DNA of 11,565 bases from an uncultured Eubacteriales bacterium (GTDB taxonomy: Bacteria; Bacillota; Clostridia; Oscillospirales; CAG-272), in assembly GCA_900547565.1 (NCBI GenBank), contig URHI01000062.1, forward strand, positions 1 to 11,565, written 5' to 3'. How positions within the stretch are numbered: the first letter of the stretch is position 1; the number at the start of each line of letters is the position of its first letter. Shown piece by piece: positions 1 through 7,187 of this stretch. Both the position numbers and the translations under genes were made by a program. The notes below the pieces were generated by a model that worked only from the letters and a program-made list of their open reading frames with translations, made no database searches and was not told where the DNA came from.

Positions 1-1
1 C

Positions 2-139
2 GGCGTCGGACCGACAGCTCCCCTGCATCATCCGGCCTTTTCGCCCGATGAGCGCGCGCTGCCGGTCGGGGCGGCGTATCTTGCAGCGGTGGCTGCAAAA
101 GCGCTGTGCGCCACCGATTCCTTTGCCACCCGCTTATAG
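2..139 (+). CDS. C-terminal end of an M20-family amidohydrolase/peptidase (5' end outside the window)
   Basis: An open frame enters from the left edge and gives 45 residues before a TAG at 137-139. The fragment contains LHHPAFSPDERALPVGAAYL followed by an Ala-rich helix. This fits the end of the M20/HipO/AbgB amidohydrolases, where a conserved His precedes a 'P-x-F-x-x-D-E-x-A-L-x-x-G' stretch and a final helix; the His is usually a metal or substrate ligand. Those enzymes hydrolyse N-acyl or amide bonds of amino acids and small peptides in the cytoplasm. The substrate cannot be told from this piece. A strong hairpin terminator follows 48 bases after the stop, so the gene is probably the last of its transcript and independent of the his operon. 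The family call rests on motif recall only. Confidence 0.65.
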   Translation, partial: GVGPTAPLHHPAFSPDERALPVGAAYLAAVAAKALCATDSFATRL

Positions 140-186
140 TCCTGCAGAAATGCGCTTACCATATGTTATTTCATTTACCGATTGCC

Positions 187-228
187 GCAAAGAAACGGAG
201 TCCTCCCTCGAGAACTCCGTTTCTTTGC
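187..228. terminator. Perfect 15-bp hairpin, probable bidirectional terminator
   Basis: GCAAAGAAACGGAGT (187-201) is the exact reverse complement of ACTCCGTTTCTTTGC (214-228), with a 12-nt loop between. The base of the stem is A-rich on the left and T-rich on the right. On the + strand, a GC-rich ACGGAGT/ACTCCGT stem is therefore followed by TTCTTT, and the - strand shows the same. It can end the M20 gene from the left and the - strand remnants from the right. Confidence 0.75.
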
Positions 229-229
229 G

Positions 230-364
230 CTACAGTAGGGACAAATCCGTTGCAGGCTTTTCTGCGCGAAGGTATACGATTTCATTGACGATGATAGGAA
301 AAAATTCGCCGCCTTCCGGGCTATCAGCCCCATGCCGGCAACAAAGCCTACGCAATCGTATCAT
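230..364 (-). other. Short coding-looking frame of unknown nature (44 codons)
   Basis: An ATG at 364-362 opens 44 codons ending in a TAG at 232-230, right at the foot of the 187-228 hairpin. The second half (GGEFFPIIVNEIVYLRAEKP, then ATDLSLL) reads like a real peptide tail, with a hydrophobic strand and then a charged helix. The first half (Arg- and Cys-rich) does not. I see no convincing ribosome binding site. Two readings are possible: the 3' remnant of a broken gene, or a reading frame carried by a short interspersed repeat that ends in the hairpin. I do not recognise a family. Confidence 0.25.
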
Positions 365-378
365 CGCAAAATCGAGGC

Positions 379-654
379 TTATCTTACCTTGACCGTGTAT
401 AGCTTATATTCATTTTCGCCCAATACGGTTTCTGTTCCTGATGAAGACTGTTTAATTATCTTGATTACATTGCCGTGTTCGTCAAGCTGACGTATCTGTT
501 TTTCTTTGATATCGTTGCCAGAGTAAGATGTAAACTCAACAAGAACTCCGTCAGCGTTGTATGAATACACCCATTTTGATGCAGTCCCAAAATGCCGTTC
601 CGTTATTTTTCCGTCTCGATTATACAAGCGGTACTCGTTCTCGCTGTCAACAGT
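379..654 (-). pseudogene. C-terminal remnant of a protein with RHS/YD-like repeats
   Basis: The - strand is open from a TAG at 657-655 down to a TAA at 381-379, about 91 residues. The only usable start inside is a TTG at 627, without a clear ribosome binding site. The peptide has two or three diverged repeats: ENEYRLYNRDGKITER near the start, YSYNADGVLVEFTSYSG, then QLDEHGNVIKIIKQSS and ENEYKLYTVKVR. The 'Y-x-x-DG-x-x-x-E' and 'D-x-x-G-N-V-I-K' patterns are those of RHS/YD-type beta repeats found in large secreted or wall-associated proteins, including polymorphic toxins. A free-standing 80-90-residue piece with no signal peptide is best read as the tail of a deleted gene. What was lost cannot be deduced. 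Confidence 0.45.
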
Positions 655-763
655 CTATCGCAAGTTTAAAGCCATATTATCCATGAAATAAAAAATACAT
701 CCTTAAAATGCCGAAAGGTACATAATCACTATTATGCCGGCGTAGGCATTGAAAGATTTTGTA

Positions 764-776
764 TCTTGTTACAAGA
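764..776. promoter_or_regulatory. Small perfect inverted repeat upstream of the his promoter
   Basis: TCTTGT-T-ACAAGA is a 6-bp-arm palindrome with a single central base, ending 19 bases before the -35 box. Its size and place suit a dimeric regulator or an upstream promoter element, but nothing ties it to a particular protein. Confidence 0.25.
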
Positions 777-795
777 GATTATTTTGCCAAAGTCA

Positions 796-824
796 TTGAC
801 TTTACCACTTTAGTGTGATAAAAT
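796..824 (+). promoter_or_regulatory. Sigma-A-type promoter of the his operon
   Basis: TTGACT (796-801) and TAAAAT (819-824) are separated by exactly 17 bp. TG at 816-817 gives an extended -10 of the form TG-N-TAAAAT. Transcription should start near 831, leaving a leader of about 70 nt before the first gene. It is the best promoter match upstream of the operon. Since all later genes overlap, it probably drives all eleven. Confidence 0.75.
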
Positions 825-827
825 GGT
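804..827. promoter_or_regulatory. Candidate operator over the his promoter
   Basis: ACCACTTTA (804-812) and TAAAATGGT (819-827) form an inverted repeat matching at 8 of 9 positions around a 6-bp centre. A shorter perfect one, CACT-TT-AGTG, lies within it (806-815). The repeat covers the end of the spacer and the whole -10, so a bound dimer would block RNA polymerase. The first gene of the operon encodes a TrpR-family DNA-binding protein, the natural candidate to bind here. The binding itself is inferred. Confidence 0.45.
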
Positions 828-900
828 AGAGTGAAAAGGCAAGCCCGAAAAAGTAACGCAAAAAGGCGTAGCATTGTTTTGAAGAAAGGAAATCCAGATA

Positions 901-1215
901 ATGAACATCCATTCTGAATCTATCGACCGGCTTTTCAAAACCATTCTTCAGCTCGGTTCGATAGACGAATGTTACAGGTATTTTGAGGATCTGTGCACCA
1001 TAAAGGAGCTACAGTCTATGGCGCAAAGACTTGACGCCGCAATATTGCTTTCCGAGGGCGTCAGCTACCAGAAGATAGTTGAATTGGTCAACATCAGCTC
1101 GGCAACTATCTGCCGGGTCAATAAATGTCTGAATTATGGCGAGGGAGGCTATCGTACCGCCATAGAAAAGCTCAAAAATGAGGAGGCAAGAGACGATGAC
1201 ACAGCCACTTCGTGA
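901..1215 (+). CDS. YerC/YecD-type TrpR-family regulator, probable his operon repressor
   Basis: The 104-residue product has the layout of the YerC/YecD branch of the TrpR family (usually about 100 residues). A helical N-terminus is followed by 'LCTIKELQSMAQRLDAA' (31-47) and a helix-turn-helix at about 54-78 (VSYQKIVELVNISSATICRV). TrpR-type proteins are small all-helical DNA-binding dimers. From memory, this branch has been linked to his genes in some Firmicutes by comparative genomics (named HisR); I could not check this here. As first gene of the his operon, behind a promoter carrying an inverted repeat, it is probably an autoregulated repressor responding to histidine or a pathway intermediate. 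AAGGA at 886-890 precedes the ATG by 10 nt. Its 3' end overlaps hisZ by 20 bases. The acidic tail after residue 95 lies largely in that overlap and is unlikely to be conserved. Family call is firm; target and ligand are inferred. Confidence 0.85.
   Translation: MNIHSESIDRLFKTILQLGSIDECYRYFEDLCTIKELQSMAQRLDAAILLSEGVSYQKIVELVNISSATICRVNKCLNYGEGGYRTAIEKLKNEEARDDDTATS
1181..1186 (+). promoter_or_regulatory. Ribosome binding site that sets the hisZ start
   Basis: AGGAGG lies 9 nt before the ATG at 1196. An earlier in-frame ATG at 1178 sits directly upstream of this site and has no ribosome binding site of its own. The start at 1196 is therefore preferred. Confidence 0.75.
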
Positions 1216-2308
1216 TACCGGTGAATCCATACTGTTTTCGTTGCGCTCGCTATACGGCCAGCATGGCTATTCACATTATAAGATGAATAAATTCGAGGAA
1301 TACGACCTCTATGCACACAATAAGGACTTTCTTATTTCCGACAGCGTAATAACCTTTACCGACGGCAACGGTAAGCTGCTTGCCCTGAAGCCGGACGTGA
1401 CTCTTTCGATAGTAAAGAACTCGAGGGATCGTTCCGATGTGCTCCAGAAGCTGTATTACAACGAAAATGTATACCGCATGTCCAAGGGAAGCCGCAATTT
1501 CAAGGAGATAATGCAGGTCGGGCTGGAATGTATCGGCAAGGTCGATGATTACTGCGTTTATGAAGTGCTGAAGCTGGCGCAAAAAAGCCTTGATGTTATC
1601 AGTCGCAACAATGTGCTCAGCGTATCACATCTCGGTATACTGTCCGAGGTCATGGACAACATCGGTGTTCCCGGCGGGAGCAAGGCAGAGGTGCTTCGCC
1701 TTATCGGTGAAAAGAATCTGCATGAGCTTGGCTCGTTGCTCGGAAAACTCGGTGTGTGTGAAGGGAGCATCGATCTGCTTCGTCGCCTTCTGAGTATACG
1801 GGGACGGACCGACGAAGTGCTGCTTAAGACAGGAGAGCTGCTGTGCGGTGTGGTCAGCGACGATACAATGGCACACTTTACAAGTGTGCTTTCGGCACTT
1901 TCGTCGGAGAAAAATCTCAGCATCGACTTTTCGGTAGTCGGTGACATCAACTACTATAACGGCTTCGTCTTCAAGGGCTTTGTAGAGGGCATACCCACCA
2001 GCCTGCTGTCGGGCGGTCAGTATGATATGCTCATGCGAAAAATGGGACGTTCGTCGGAAGCGATAGGCTTTGCCGTCTATCTTGATATGATAGAGCAGTA
2101 CATCCGTAAGCCGGAGAAGTATGATGTAGATGTCGTGTTGCTGTACGACGGTACAAGCTCGCTCTCACGGATCGGCGAAGAGGTGCAGCGGCTGACCGAG
2201 GGCGGCGAAAGCGTGCTTTCAGCAAGCGTTCTGCCGTTGCAGGTCAAATACAGAAAATTATTGAAAATGCAGAATGGGAGGGTAGATATCGTTGAAACCA
2301 ATGCTTAA
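1196..2308 (+). CDS. hisZ: ATP phosphoribosyltransferase regulatory subunit HisZ
   Basis: The 370-residue protein is a paralogue of histidyl-tRNA synthetase that lost aminoacylation and serves as the regulatory partner of short-form HisG. The two form a hetero-octamer that catalyses and feedback-controls the first pathway step (ATP + PRPP to phosphoribosyl-ATP). Numbered from the start at 1196, class II synthetase-like elements are visible: LALKPDVT (62-69), a motif-2-like NVYRMSKGSRNFKEIMQVGLECIG region (91-114), and a motif-3-like segment with SGGQYDMLMRKMG (272-284) and AIGFAV (289-294). The HisRS anticodon-binding domain is absent; about 70 residues after motif 3 are poorly recognisable. 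It overlaps yerC by 20 bases and hisG by 17, which fits coupled translation of HisZ and HisG. Presence together with a 212-residue HisG is the diagnostic context. Confidence 0.93.
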   Translation: MTQPLRDTGESILFSLRSLYGQHGYSHYKMNKFEEYDLYAHNKDFLISDSVITFTDGNGKLLALKPDVTLSIVKNSRDRSDVLQKLYYNENVYRMSKGSRNFKEIMQVGLECIGKVDDYCVYEVLKLAQKSLDVISRNNVLSVSHLGILSEVMDNIGVPGGSKAEVLRLIGEKNLHELGSLLGKLGVCEGSIDLLRRLLSIRGRTDEVLLKTGELLCGVVSDDTMAHFTSVLSALSSEKNLSIDFSVVGDINYYNGFVFKGFVEGIPTSLLSGGQYDMLMRKMGRSSEAIGFAVYLDMIEQYIRKPEKYDVDVVLLYDGTSSLSRIGEEVQRLTEGGESVLSASVLPLQVKYRKLLKMQNGRVDIVETNA

Positions 2309-2930
2309 TATTGCCCTGCCGAAGGGACGGCTCGGTGAAAAGGTATACGGTATGTTCGAGACAGCCGGATTCCCGTGCCCCTCGATTAAAGAAAATAACC
2401 GCAAGCTGATTTTTGAGAACGATGAGGTCGGCGTACGCTATTTCTGGGTCAAGCCGTCAGATGTGGCGATATATGTCGAGCGCGGCGCGGCGGATATCGG
2501 CGTTGCCGGAAAGGACATTCTTCTTGAATATGAGCCGGATATTTTTGAGCTTCTTGACCTCAAAATAGGTAAGTGCCGTATGGCGGTGGCCGCAAAGAAG
2601 GACTTCCGTGACGATGCGGGCAGAACGCTCCGCGTGGCGACAAAGTTTTCGAAGATCGCCGAGAACTACTATTTTTCCTGCGGCCGCGACATTGATATTA
2701 TACATCTTAACGGCTCTATTGAGATTGCCCCGATACTGGGACTTTCGGACGTGATCGTGGACATCGTTGAGACCGGAACGACACTGCGTGAAAATGATCT
2801 TGTGGTCATTGACACCGTTGTGCCGATAAGCGCACGTCTCATAGCAAACAAATCAAGCTATAAATTCAAAGGCGAAGCCATTGACAGAATCGTTTCCGGA
2901 ATGGCAAAGCAGGTGGAGGAATCGGTATGA
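2292..2930 (+). CDS. hisG: ATP phosphoribosyltransferase, short form (catalytic subunit)
   Basis: HisG condenses ATP and PRPP to N1-(5-phosphoribosyl)-ATP, the committed and feedback-controlled step. At 212 residues it is the short form, lacking the C-terminal ACT-like regulatory domain, and so depends on HisZ encoded just upstream. Family signatures are NIALPKGRL (6-14), DIGVAGKDILLEY (68-80), and the PRPP-binding segment DVIVDIVETGTTLREN (153-168). Start choice: GGGAGGG at 2276-2282 lies 9 nt before a TTG at 2292, and a later in-frame ATG at 2301 is 18 nt away, too far. The TTG is therefore preferred, although MLNIALPKGRL from 2301 would match the more common N-terminus. It overlaps hisZ by 17 bases and hisD by 4 (ATGA). 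Confidence 0.95.
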   Translation: MKPMLNIALPKGRLGEKVYGMFETAGFPCPSIKENNRKLIFENDEVGVRYFWVKPSDVAIYVERGAADIGVAGKDILLEYEPDIFELLDLKIGKCRMAVAAKKDFRDDAGRTLRVATKFSKIAENYYFSCGRDIDIIHLNGSIEIAPILGLSDVIVDIVETGTTLRENDLVVIDTVVPISARLIANKSSYKFKGEAIDRIVSGMAKQVEESV

Positions 2931-4210
2931 TTCGGATCTTGAAATACGGAGAGGTCGCAAATTCCGACATTTTTGCACGGGCAGTACCCGCTGTAAATGT
3001 CGAGGCGATCGTCTCCGAGATCATTGCAAACGTAAGAGAAAGGGGAGACGCTGCCCTTTTTGAATACTGCAAAAAGTTCGACAAAGCGGAGCTTACTTCG
3101 CTGCAGGTGTCTGAGGCTGAGATAGACGAGGCGCTGGCACAAACCGCGCCCGAGCTTATAGAAATAATGAAAAAAGCCGCTGCAAATATACGCAGGTTTC
3201 ATGAGCGGCAGGTCCGCAACAGCTTTATAATCAACAATGAGGATGGTATCGTTGTAGGTCAGAAGATAATTCCAGTAGACCGCGCCGGACTTTACGTCCC
3301 GGGTGGCACGGCTGCATATCCTTCTACCGTGCTTATGGATGCAATTCCCGCGAAGATCGCAGGGTGCCGCGAGGTCGTGATCGTCACTCCGCCCGGTTCC
3401 GACGGCAGTATCAATCCGGCTATTCTTGCCGCTGCGAGCATTGCAGGTGTGGACAGGATATTCAAGGTCGGAGGTGCTCAGGCGATCGCCGCGCTGGCAT
3501 ACGGTACAGAGACTGTTCCGAAGGTGGATAAGATCGTCGGTCCGGGCAATGCTTTTGTCGCCGAGGCGAAAAAGCAGGTGTTCGGCAGAGTTTCGATAGA
3601 TATGATCGCCGGACCGAGCGAGATACTTATTGTTGCCGACCGAGATACAGACCCCCGCTTTGCCGCCGCCGACCTGCTCTCTCAGGCAGAACACGACAAA
3701 ATGGCAAGCGCAGTTCTTGTAACCGATTCCATGGAACTGGCAGTGGCGGTGCAAAAGCAGCTGGAGGCTCAGATCCCACTGCTGGAGCGTGCTGAAATTG
3801 CGCGTGCTTCCATTGATAATAACGGCAAGATCATTGTCGCCGATACGCTTGACGCGGCTATTGAGATTGCAAACGAGATAGCACCCGAGCATCTTGAGCT
3901 TTGTGTTGACTCGCCATTTGATTATCTCGATAAGATCCGCCACGCCGGGTCTATCTTTATGGGACGAAACTGCCCGGAGGCACTTGGCGATTATTTCGCA
4001 GGCCCTAACCACACGCTTCCCACCAGCGGCACGGCAAAATTCTCAAGCCCGTTATCGGTTGATGACTTTATCAAAAAGACTCAGTACACATATTACACGC
4101 GCGATGCTCTGAGCAGGGTGGCAAAGGACGTTGCCGCCTTTGCCAAAGCCGAGGGGCTTACCGCTCACGCAAAAAGCGCGGTCATCCGTACAGAGGAGGA
4201 TGCAGAGTGA
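2927..4210 (+). CDS. hisD: Histidinol dehydrogenase
   Basis: HisD catalyses the last two steps, oxidising L-histidinol through the aldehyde to L-histidine with 2 NAD+ and a Zn2+ ion. The 427-residue length is normal. Residues expected for Zn binding are present: Q253 and H256 (LLSQAEHDKM), D355 (EALGDYFAGP) and H414 (LTAHAKS). The catalytic pair E321-H322 is in APEHLEL. The NAD/substrate signatures VPGGTAAYPST (124-134) and VGPGNAFVAEAKKQVFG (204-220) are intact. Its ATG overlaps the hisG stop as ATGA, with GGAGG 7 nt upstream. In this operon the last-step enzyme is encoded third, so gene order does not follow pathway order. Confidence 0.97.
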   Translation: MIRILKYGEVANSDIFARAVPAVNVEAIVSEIIANVRERGDAALFEYCKKFDKAELTSLQVSEAEIDEALAQTAPELIEIMKKAAANIRRFHERQVRNSFIINNEDGIVVGQKIIPVDRAGLYVPGGTAAYPSTVLMDAIPAKIAGCREVVIVTPPGSDGSINPAILAAASIAGVDRIFKVGGAQAIAALAYGTETVPKVDKIVGPGNAFVAEAKKQVFGRVSIDMIAGPSEILIVADRDTDPRFAAADLLSQAEHDKMASAVLVTDSMELAVAVQKQLEAQIPLLERAEIARASIDNNGKIIVADTLDAAIEIANEIAPEHLELCVDSPFDYLDKIRHAGSIFMGRNCPEALGDYFAGPNHTLPTSGTAKFSSPLSVDDFIKKTQYTYYTRDALSRVAKDVAAFAKAEGLTAHAKSAVIRTEEDAE

Positions 4211-5271
4211 GCCGTTTTTTCAGTGAAAAATACAACACGTTGACCCCATATACTCCGGGCGAGCAGCCGAAGGGGCAGCAGTACATCAAGCTCAACACCA
4301 ATGAAAATCCCTTTCCCCCCTCGGTGGCGGCACAGAAGCTCGCCGCCGCCGAGGCGGCAAGGCTGGAGCTTTATTCCGACCCGGAATGTCGGGATCTGGT
4401 TGCCGCTGCCGCAGAAATACTTGGCGTGGCGGGGGACGAGATAATATTTACAAACGGCTCGGACGAGATACTGAATTTTGCCTTTATGGCCTTCTGTGAC
4501 GAGCATCATCCCGCCGTTTTCCCGGACATAACCTACGGCTTTTACCCCGTGTTTGCCGAGCTGAACCGTGTTCCGTACACCGAGATACCGCTGAACCCCG
4601 ATTTCACGATAAACGTCGGAGATTATATAGGCGTCGGAAAGACGGTTTTCATTGCCAACCCAAACGCCCCCACAGGCATCGCCCTTCCGCTCTCCGACAT
4701 CGAGAGCATCGTCCGAAGCAACCCGGATAATGTGGTGGTTATCGACGAGGCTTATGTCGACTTCGGAGCCGAAAGCGCGGTCAGCCTCACTCGCAGATAC
4801 GATAATCTGCTTGTGACACAAACATTTTCAAAGTCCCGGTCTCTGGCGGGAGCGCGTCTTGGCTTCGGCATAGGATGTCCTTGCCTTATCCGCGACCTGA
4901 ATACCATTAAATACTCCACAAATCCCTATAATGTCAATCGCATGACCATGGCGGCAGGTATCGGTGCGCTAACCGACCGCGAATACTTCGCCGATAACTG
5001 CCGCGCGATAGAGCAGACACGCGAGTGGACGTCCGATGAGCTGAGGGCGCTTGGCTTCACCGTCCTTGATTCAAAGGCGAACTTTGTGTTTGCCGCGCAC
5101 GGCCGGATCTCCGGAAAGGAGCTTTACCTCAATCTCAAGCAAAACGGTATCCTTGTCCGCCACTTTGATTCGGCACGGCTGACAGACTTCAACCGAATCA
5201 CGATTGGCAGCATGGAGCAAATGCGGACGCTTATCAGCACCATCAAAAAAATTCTGGAGGATATGCCATGA
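4207..5271 (+). CDS. hisC: Histidinol-phosphate aminotransferase
   Basis: HisC is a fold-type I PLP enzyme that transfers the amino group of glutamate to imidazole acetol phosphate, giving histidinol phosphate. The 354 residues carry the class I/II aminotransferase signatures: LNTNENPFPPS near the N-terminus (29-39), FTNGSDEIL (81-89), NPNAPTG (151-157), DEAYVDF with the PLP-binding Asp180 and Tyr183, and the Schiff-base lysine K209 in TFSKSRSLAGARLGF (206-220). Translation starts at a GTG whose last two bases overlap the hisD TGA (GTGA). GAGGAGG at 4193-4199 sits 7 nt upstream and supports this start. It overlaps hisB by 4 bases. Confidence 0.96.
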   Translation: MSRFFSEKYNTLTPYTPGEQPKGQQYIKLNTNENPFPPSVAAQKLAAAEAARLELYSDPECRDLVAAAAEILGVAGDEIIFTNGSDEILNFAFMAFCDEHHPAVFPDITYGFYPVFAELNRVPYTEIPLNPDFTINVGDYIGVGKTVFIANPNAPTGIALPLSDIESIVRSNPDNVVVIDEAYVDFGAESAVSLTRRYDNLLVTQTFSKSRSLAGARLGFGIGCPCLIRDLNTIKYSTNPYNVNRMTMAAGIGALTDREYFADNCRAIEQTREWTSDELRALGFTVLDSKANFVFAAHGRISGKELYLNLKQNGILVRHFDSARLTDFNRITIGSMEQMRTLISTIKKILEDMP

Positions 5272-5855
5272 GAAGCACAGAAATCAACCGCAGGACCGCC
5301 GAGACAGACATAAAGATATCTCTGTCGCTTGACGGAAGCGGACGCAGTGAGATATCAACCGGATGCGGTTTTCTCGATCACATGCTGACACTTTTCGCAA
5401 AGCACGGCTGTTTCGATCTGACGGTTGCCTGCAAGGGAGATACACACATCGATTACCACCACACAGTAGAGGATATAGGCATCACTCTGGGCACGGCGTT
5501 TGCCGAGGTCCTCGGCGACAAGCGCGGTATTGTCCGTTACGGCGACACCACGCTCCCCATGGATGAAGCTCTCATCCTTTCGGCGGTGGATCTGTCCGGG
5601 CGGAGTTATCTCGGCTACGCTATGCAGATCCCAACCGAAAAGGTCGGTGACTTTGACACAGAGCTGGTTGAAGAATTCTGGCTCGGCTTTGTACGCAACG
5701 CCGCCTGCACGCTCCATATCCGTATGCTTTCCGGAACAAACTCCCACCACATCATAGAGGGATGCTTCAAGTCGGTAGCGCGCAGTCTGCGCAAAGCAGT
5801 GAGCATTGACGAAAAATTCGCCGACGATATTCCGTCCACCAAAGGAGTTTTATAA
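5268..5855 (+). CDS. hisB: Imidazoleglycerol-phosphate dehydratase
   Basis: This is the monofunctional, 195-residue dehydratase that converts imidazole glycerol phosphate to imidazole acetol phosphate, using Mn2+. It lacks the N-terminal HAD phosphatase domain of the bifunctional enterobacterial HisB, so a separate histidinol-phosphatase is needed; one is encoded at the operon's end. The duplicated metal-binding signatures are GFLDHML (34-40), DYHHTVED (62-69, with Tyr in a position that is often Asp) and NSHHIIEGCFKSVAR (158-172). The C-terminal 'PSTKGVL' ending is typical of the family. The ATG overlaps the hisC stop (ATGA), with GGAGG 7 nt upstream. Confidence 0.97.
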   Translation: MRSTEINRRTAETDIKISLSLDGSGRSEISTGCGFLDHMLTLFAKHGCFDLTVACKGDTHIDYHHTVEDIGITLGTAFAEVLGDKRGIVRYGDTTLPMDEALILSAVDLSGRSYLGYAMQIPTEKVGDFDTELVEEFWLGFVRNAACTLHIRMLSGTNSHHIIEGCFKSVARSLRKAVSIDEKFADDIPSTKGVL

Positions 5856-6505
5856 TGGTCGCCATTGTTGATTACGGAGTAGGCAATCTCTTTTCTCTGC
5901 AAAGCTCATTTGAGGCGATCGGCACGGATGCCACGGTCACAGCCGACCGCGAGACCATAGCGCGTTCCGACAGCATCATACTTCCCGGAGTCGGCGCATT
6001 TGAGGACGCCGCGAAAAAGCTGCGCTCCTCCGGCCTTGCGGACTTCATCTGCGAGCAGGCGGGACTCGGAAAGCCTCTTTTGGGTATCTGCCTCGGTATG
6101 CAGCTGCTTTTTGATAAAAGCTACGAATACGGCGAGCATGAGGGGCTTGGTCTGATACACGGGACGGTACGTCCCATTGCCGATGTTGCTCCTGCGGGCT
6201 ATAAAATTCCTCATATCGGCTGGAACGCCCTGCACTTCACAAAGCCGAACGACCTTTTTGCCGGACTGAACGAGGGCGACTGTGTTTATTTCGTACATTC
6301 ATATTACGCAACGGATTGCGAGGCTGCCGTCATCGCAACGACCGAATACGGCGCAGCTCTTACCGCCGCGGTAGCATCCGGAAACGTGTTCGGGTGCCAG
6401 TTTCATCCCGAAAAGAGTGGGGAAGTGGGCCTGAAAATACTCAAGGCATTTTCCGAAATGAAGGGGGAGAGTCATGCTGATATATCCTGCAATAGATCTG
6501 TATGA
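5855..6505 (+). CDS. hisH: Imidazole glycerol phosphate synthase, glutaminase subunit
   Basis: HisH is a class I glutamine amidotransferase that releases ammonia from glutamine and passes it through the HisF barrel. The catalytic triad is visible: C79 in LLGICLGMQLL, H184 and E186 in CQFHPEKSGEVG. The oxyanion segment LPGVGAF (43-49) is intact. At 216 residues it is slightly longer than usual. The extra tail after about residue 203 lies in the 32-base overlap with hisA and is probably neutral. Its ATG shares one base with the hisB stop (TAATG), with AAAGGAG 7 nt upstream. Confidence 0.96.
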   Translation: MVAIVDYGVGNLFSLQSSFEAIGTDATVTADRETIARSDSIILPGVGAFEDAAKKLRSSGLADFICEQAGLGKPLLGICLGMQLLFDKSYEYGEHEGLGLIHGTVRPIADVAPAGYKIPHIGWNALHFTKPNDLFAGLNEGDCVYFVHSYYATDCEAAVIATTEYGAALTAAVASGNVFGCQFHPEKSGEVGLKILKAFSEMKGESHADISCNRSV

Positions 6506-7187
6506 GGGCAAGGCAGTTCGTCTTTTCAAAGGCGACTATGCCCAAATGACGGTATACAGCAATGACCCGCCTGTGCTTGCCGAAGACTTTGCCGGATGCG
6601 GTGCGACTCATATGCATATTGTCGACCTTGAGGGCGCAAAAACCGGCAGGACTCCGAACATGAAAACCATTCTCGAGATAAAGGAGCGCGGCGGGCTTTT
6701 CTGTCAGGTGGGCGGCGGTATACGCAGCATGGAGGTGGTCGACCGTTACCTCGGCGCAGGGCTTGACCGTGTCATTCTCGGCACCGCGGCAGTGACCGAG
6801 AGCGGCTTTGTCGAGCGCGCGGTTGAAAAGTACGGTGAAAGGATCGCCGTGGGGATAGACATAAAGGACGGCTTTGTGGCCATCCGCGGCTGGACAGAAA
6901 AGTCGGATTGGAATGCCTTTGACTTCTGTCATAAAATGCAGAATATTGGAGTGAAGACACTGATCTGCACCGATATTTCAAAGGACGGCGCGATGAGCGG
7001 AACTAATCACGAGCTTTACGGCAGGCTTATGAAATCCTTTGACATGAATATCATCGCGTCAGGCGGTGTTTCTTCCGTTGAGGATATCAGGCGGCTTGCC
7101 GATGTCGGACTATACGGTGCTATCGTCGGAAAAGCGTACTATACCGGGGCGATCGACCTCGGCAAGGCTATTGAGGTGGCAAAATGA
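6474..7187 (+). CDS. hisA: ProFAR isomerase
   Basis: HisA is a (beta/alpha)8 barrel enzyme that performs the Amadori rearrangement of ProFAR to PRFAR. The 237-residue protein has the catalytic Asp pair at D8 (YPAIDLYEGKAVRL) and D129 (VGIDIKDG). Phosphate-binding glycines are in QVGGGIRSMEVV (78-89) and IIASGGVSS. The sequence ends in 'GAIVGKAYYTG', as expected. The start lies inside hisH, giving the longest overlap in the operon (32 bases); the AGGGGGAGA at 6462-6470 just upstream of the ATG supports it. It overlaps hisF by 4 bases (ATGA). HisA and HisF are paralogues. Confidence 0.95.
   Translation: MLIYPAIDLYEGKAVRLFKGDYAQMTVYSNDPPVLAEDFAGCGATHMHIVDLEGAKTGRTPNMKTILEIKERGGLFCQVGGGIRSMEVVDRYLGAGLDRVILGTAAVTESGFVERAVEKYGERIAVGIDIKDGFVAIRGWTEKSDWNAFDFCHKMQNIGVKTLICTDISKDGAMSGTNHELYGRLMKSFDMNIIASGGVSSVEDIRRLADVGLYGAIVGKAYYTGAIDLGKAIEVAK

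Noticed and set aside
48..392. 114-codon + strand open frame
   Set aside because: It overlaps the end of the M20 gene in another frame, crosses the terminator hairpin and has no protein-like composition or ribosome binding site.
836..880. Leader segment with GGCAAGCC...GAAA...ACGCAAA, reminiscent of the 5' half of a c-di-GMP-I (GEMM) riboswitch
   Set aside because: The pairing needed for the P2 stem and the whole second half (tetraloop receptor and P3) are missing, and the segment is too short. I take the similarity as chance.
1178..1195. Upstream hisZ start at 1178
   Set aside because: The AGGAGG at 1181-1186 lies after this ATG and 9 nt before the one at 1196, so the earlier ATG would have no ribosome binding site.
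2858..4012. 384-codon - strand open frame under hisD
   Set aside because: It is the antisense of hisD, whose catalytic and metal residues are all intact; long antisense frames are common in GC-balanced genes.
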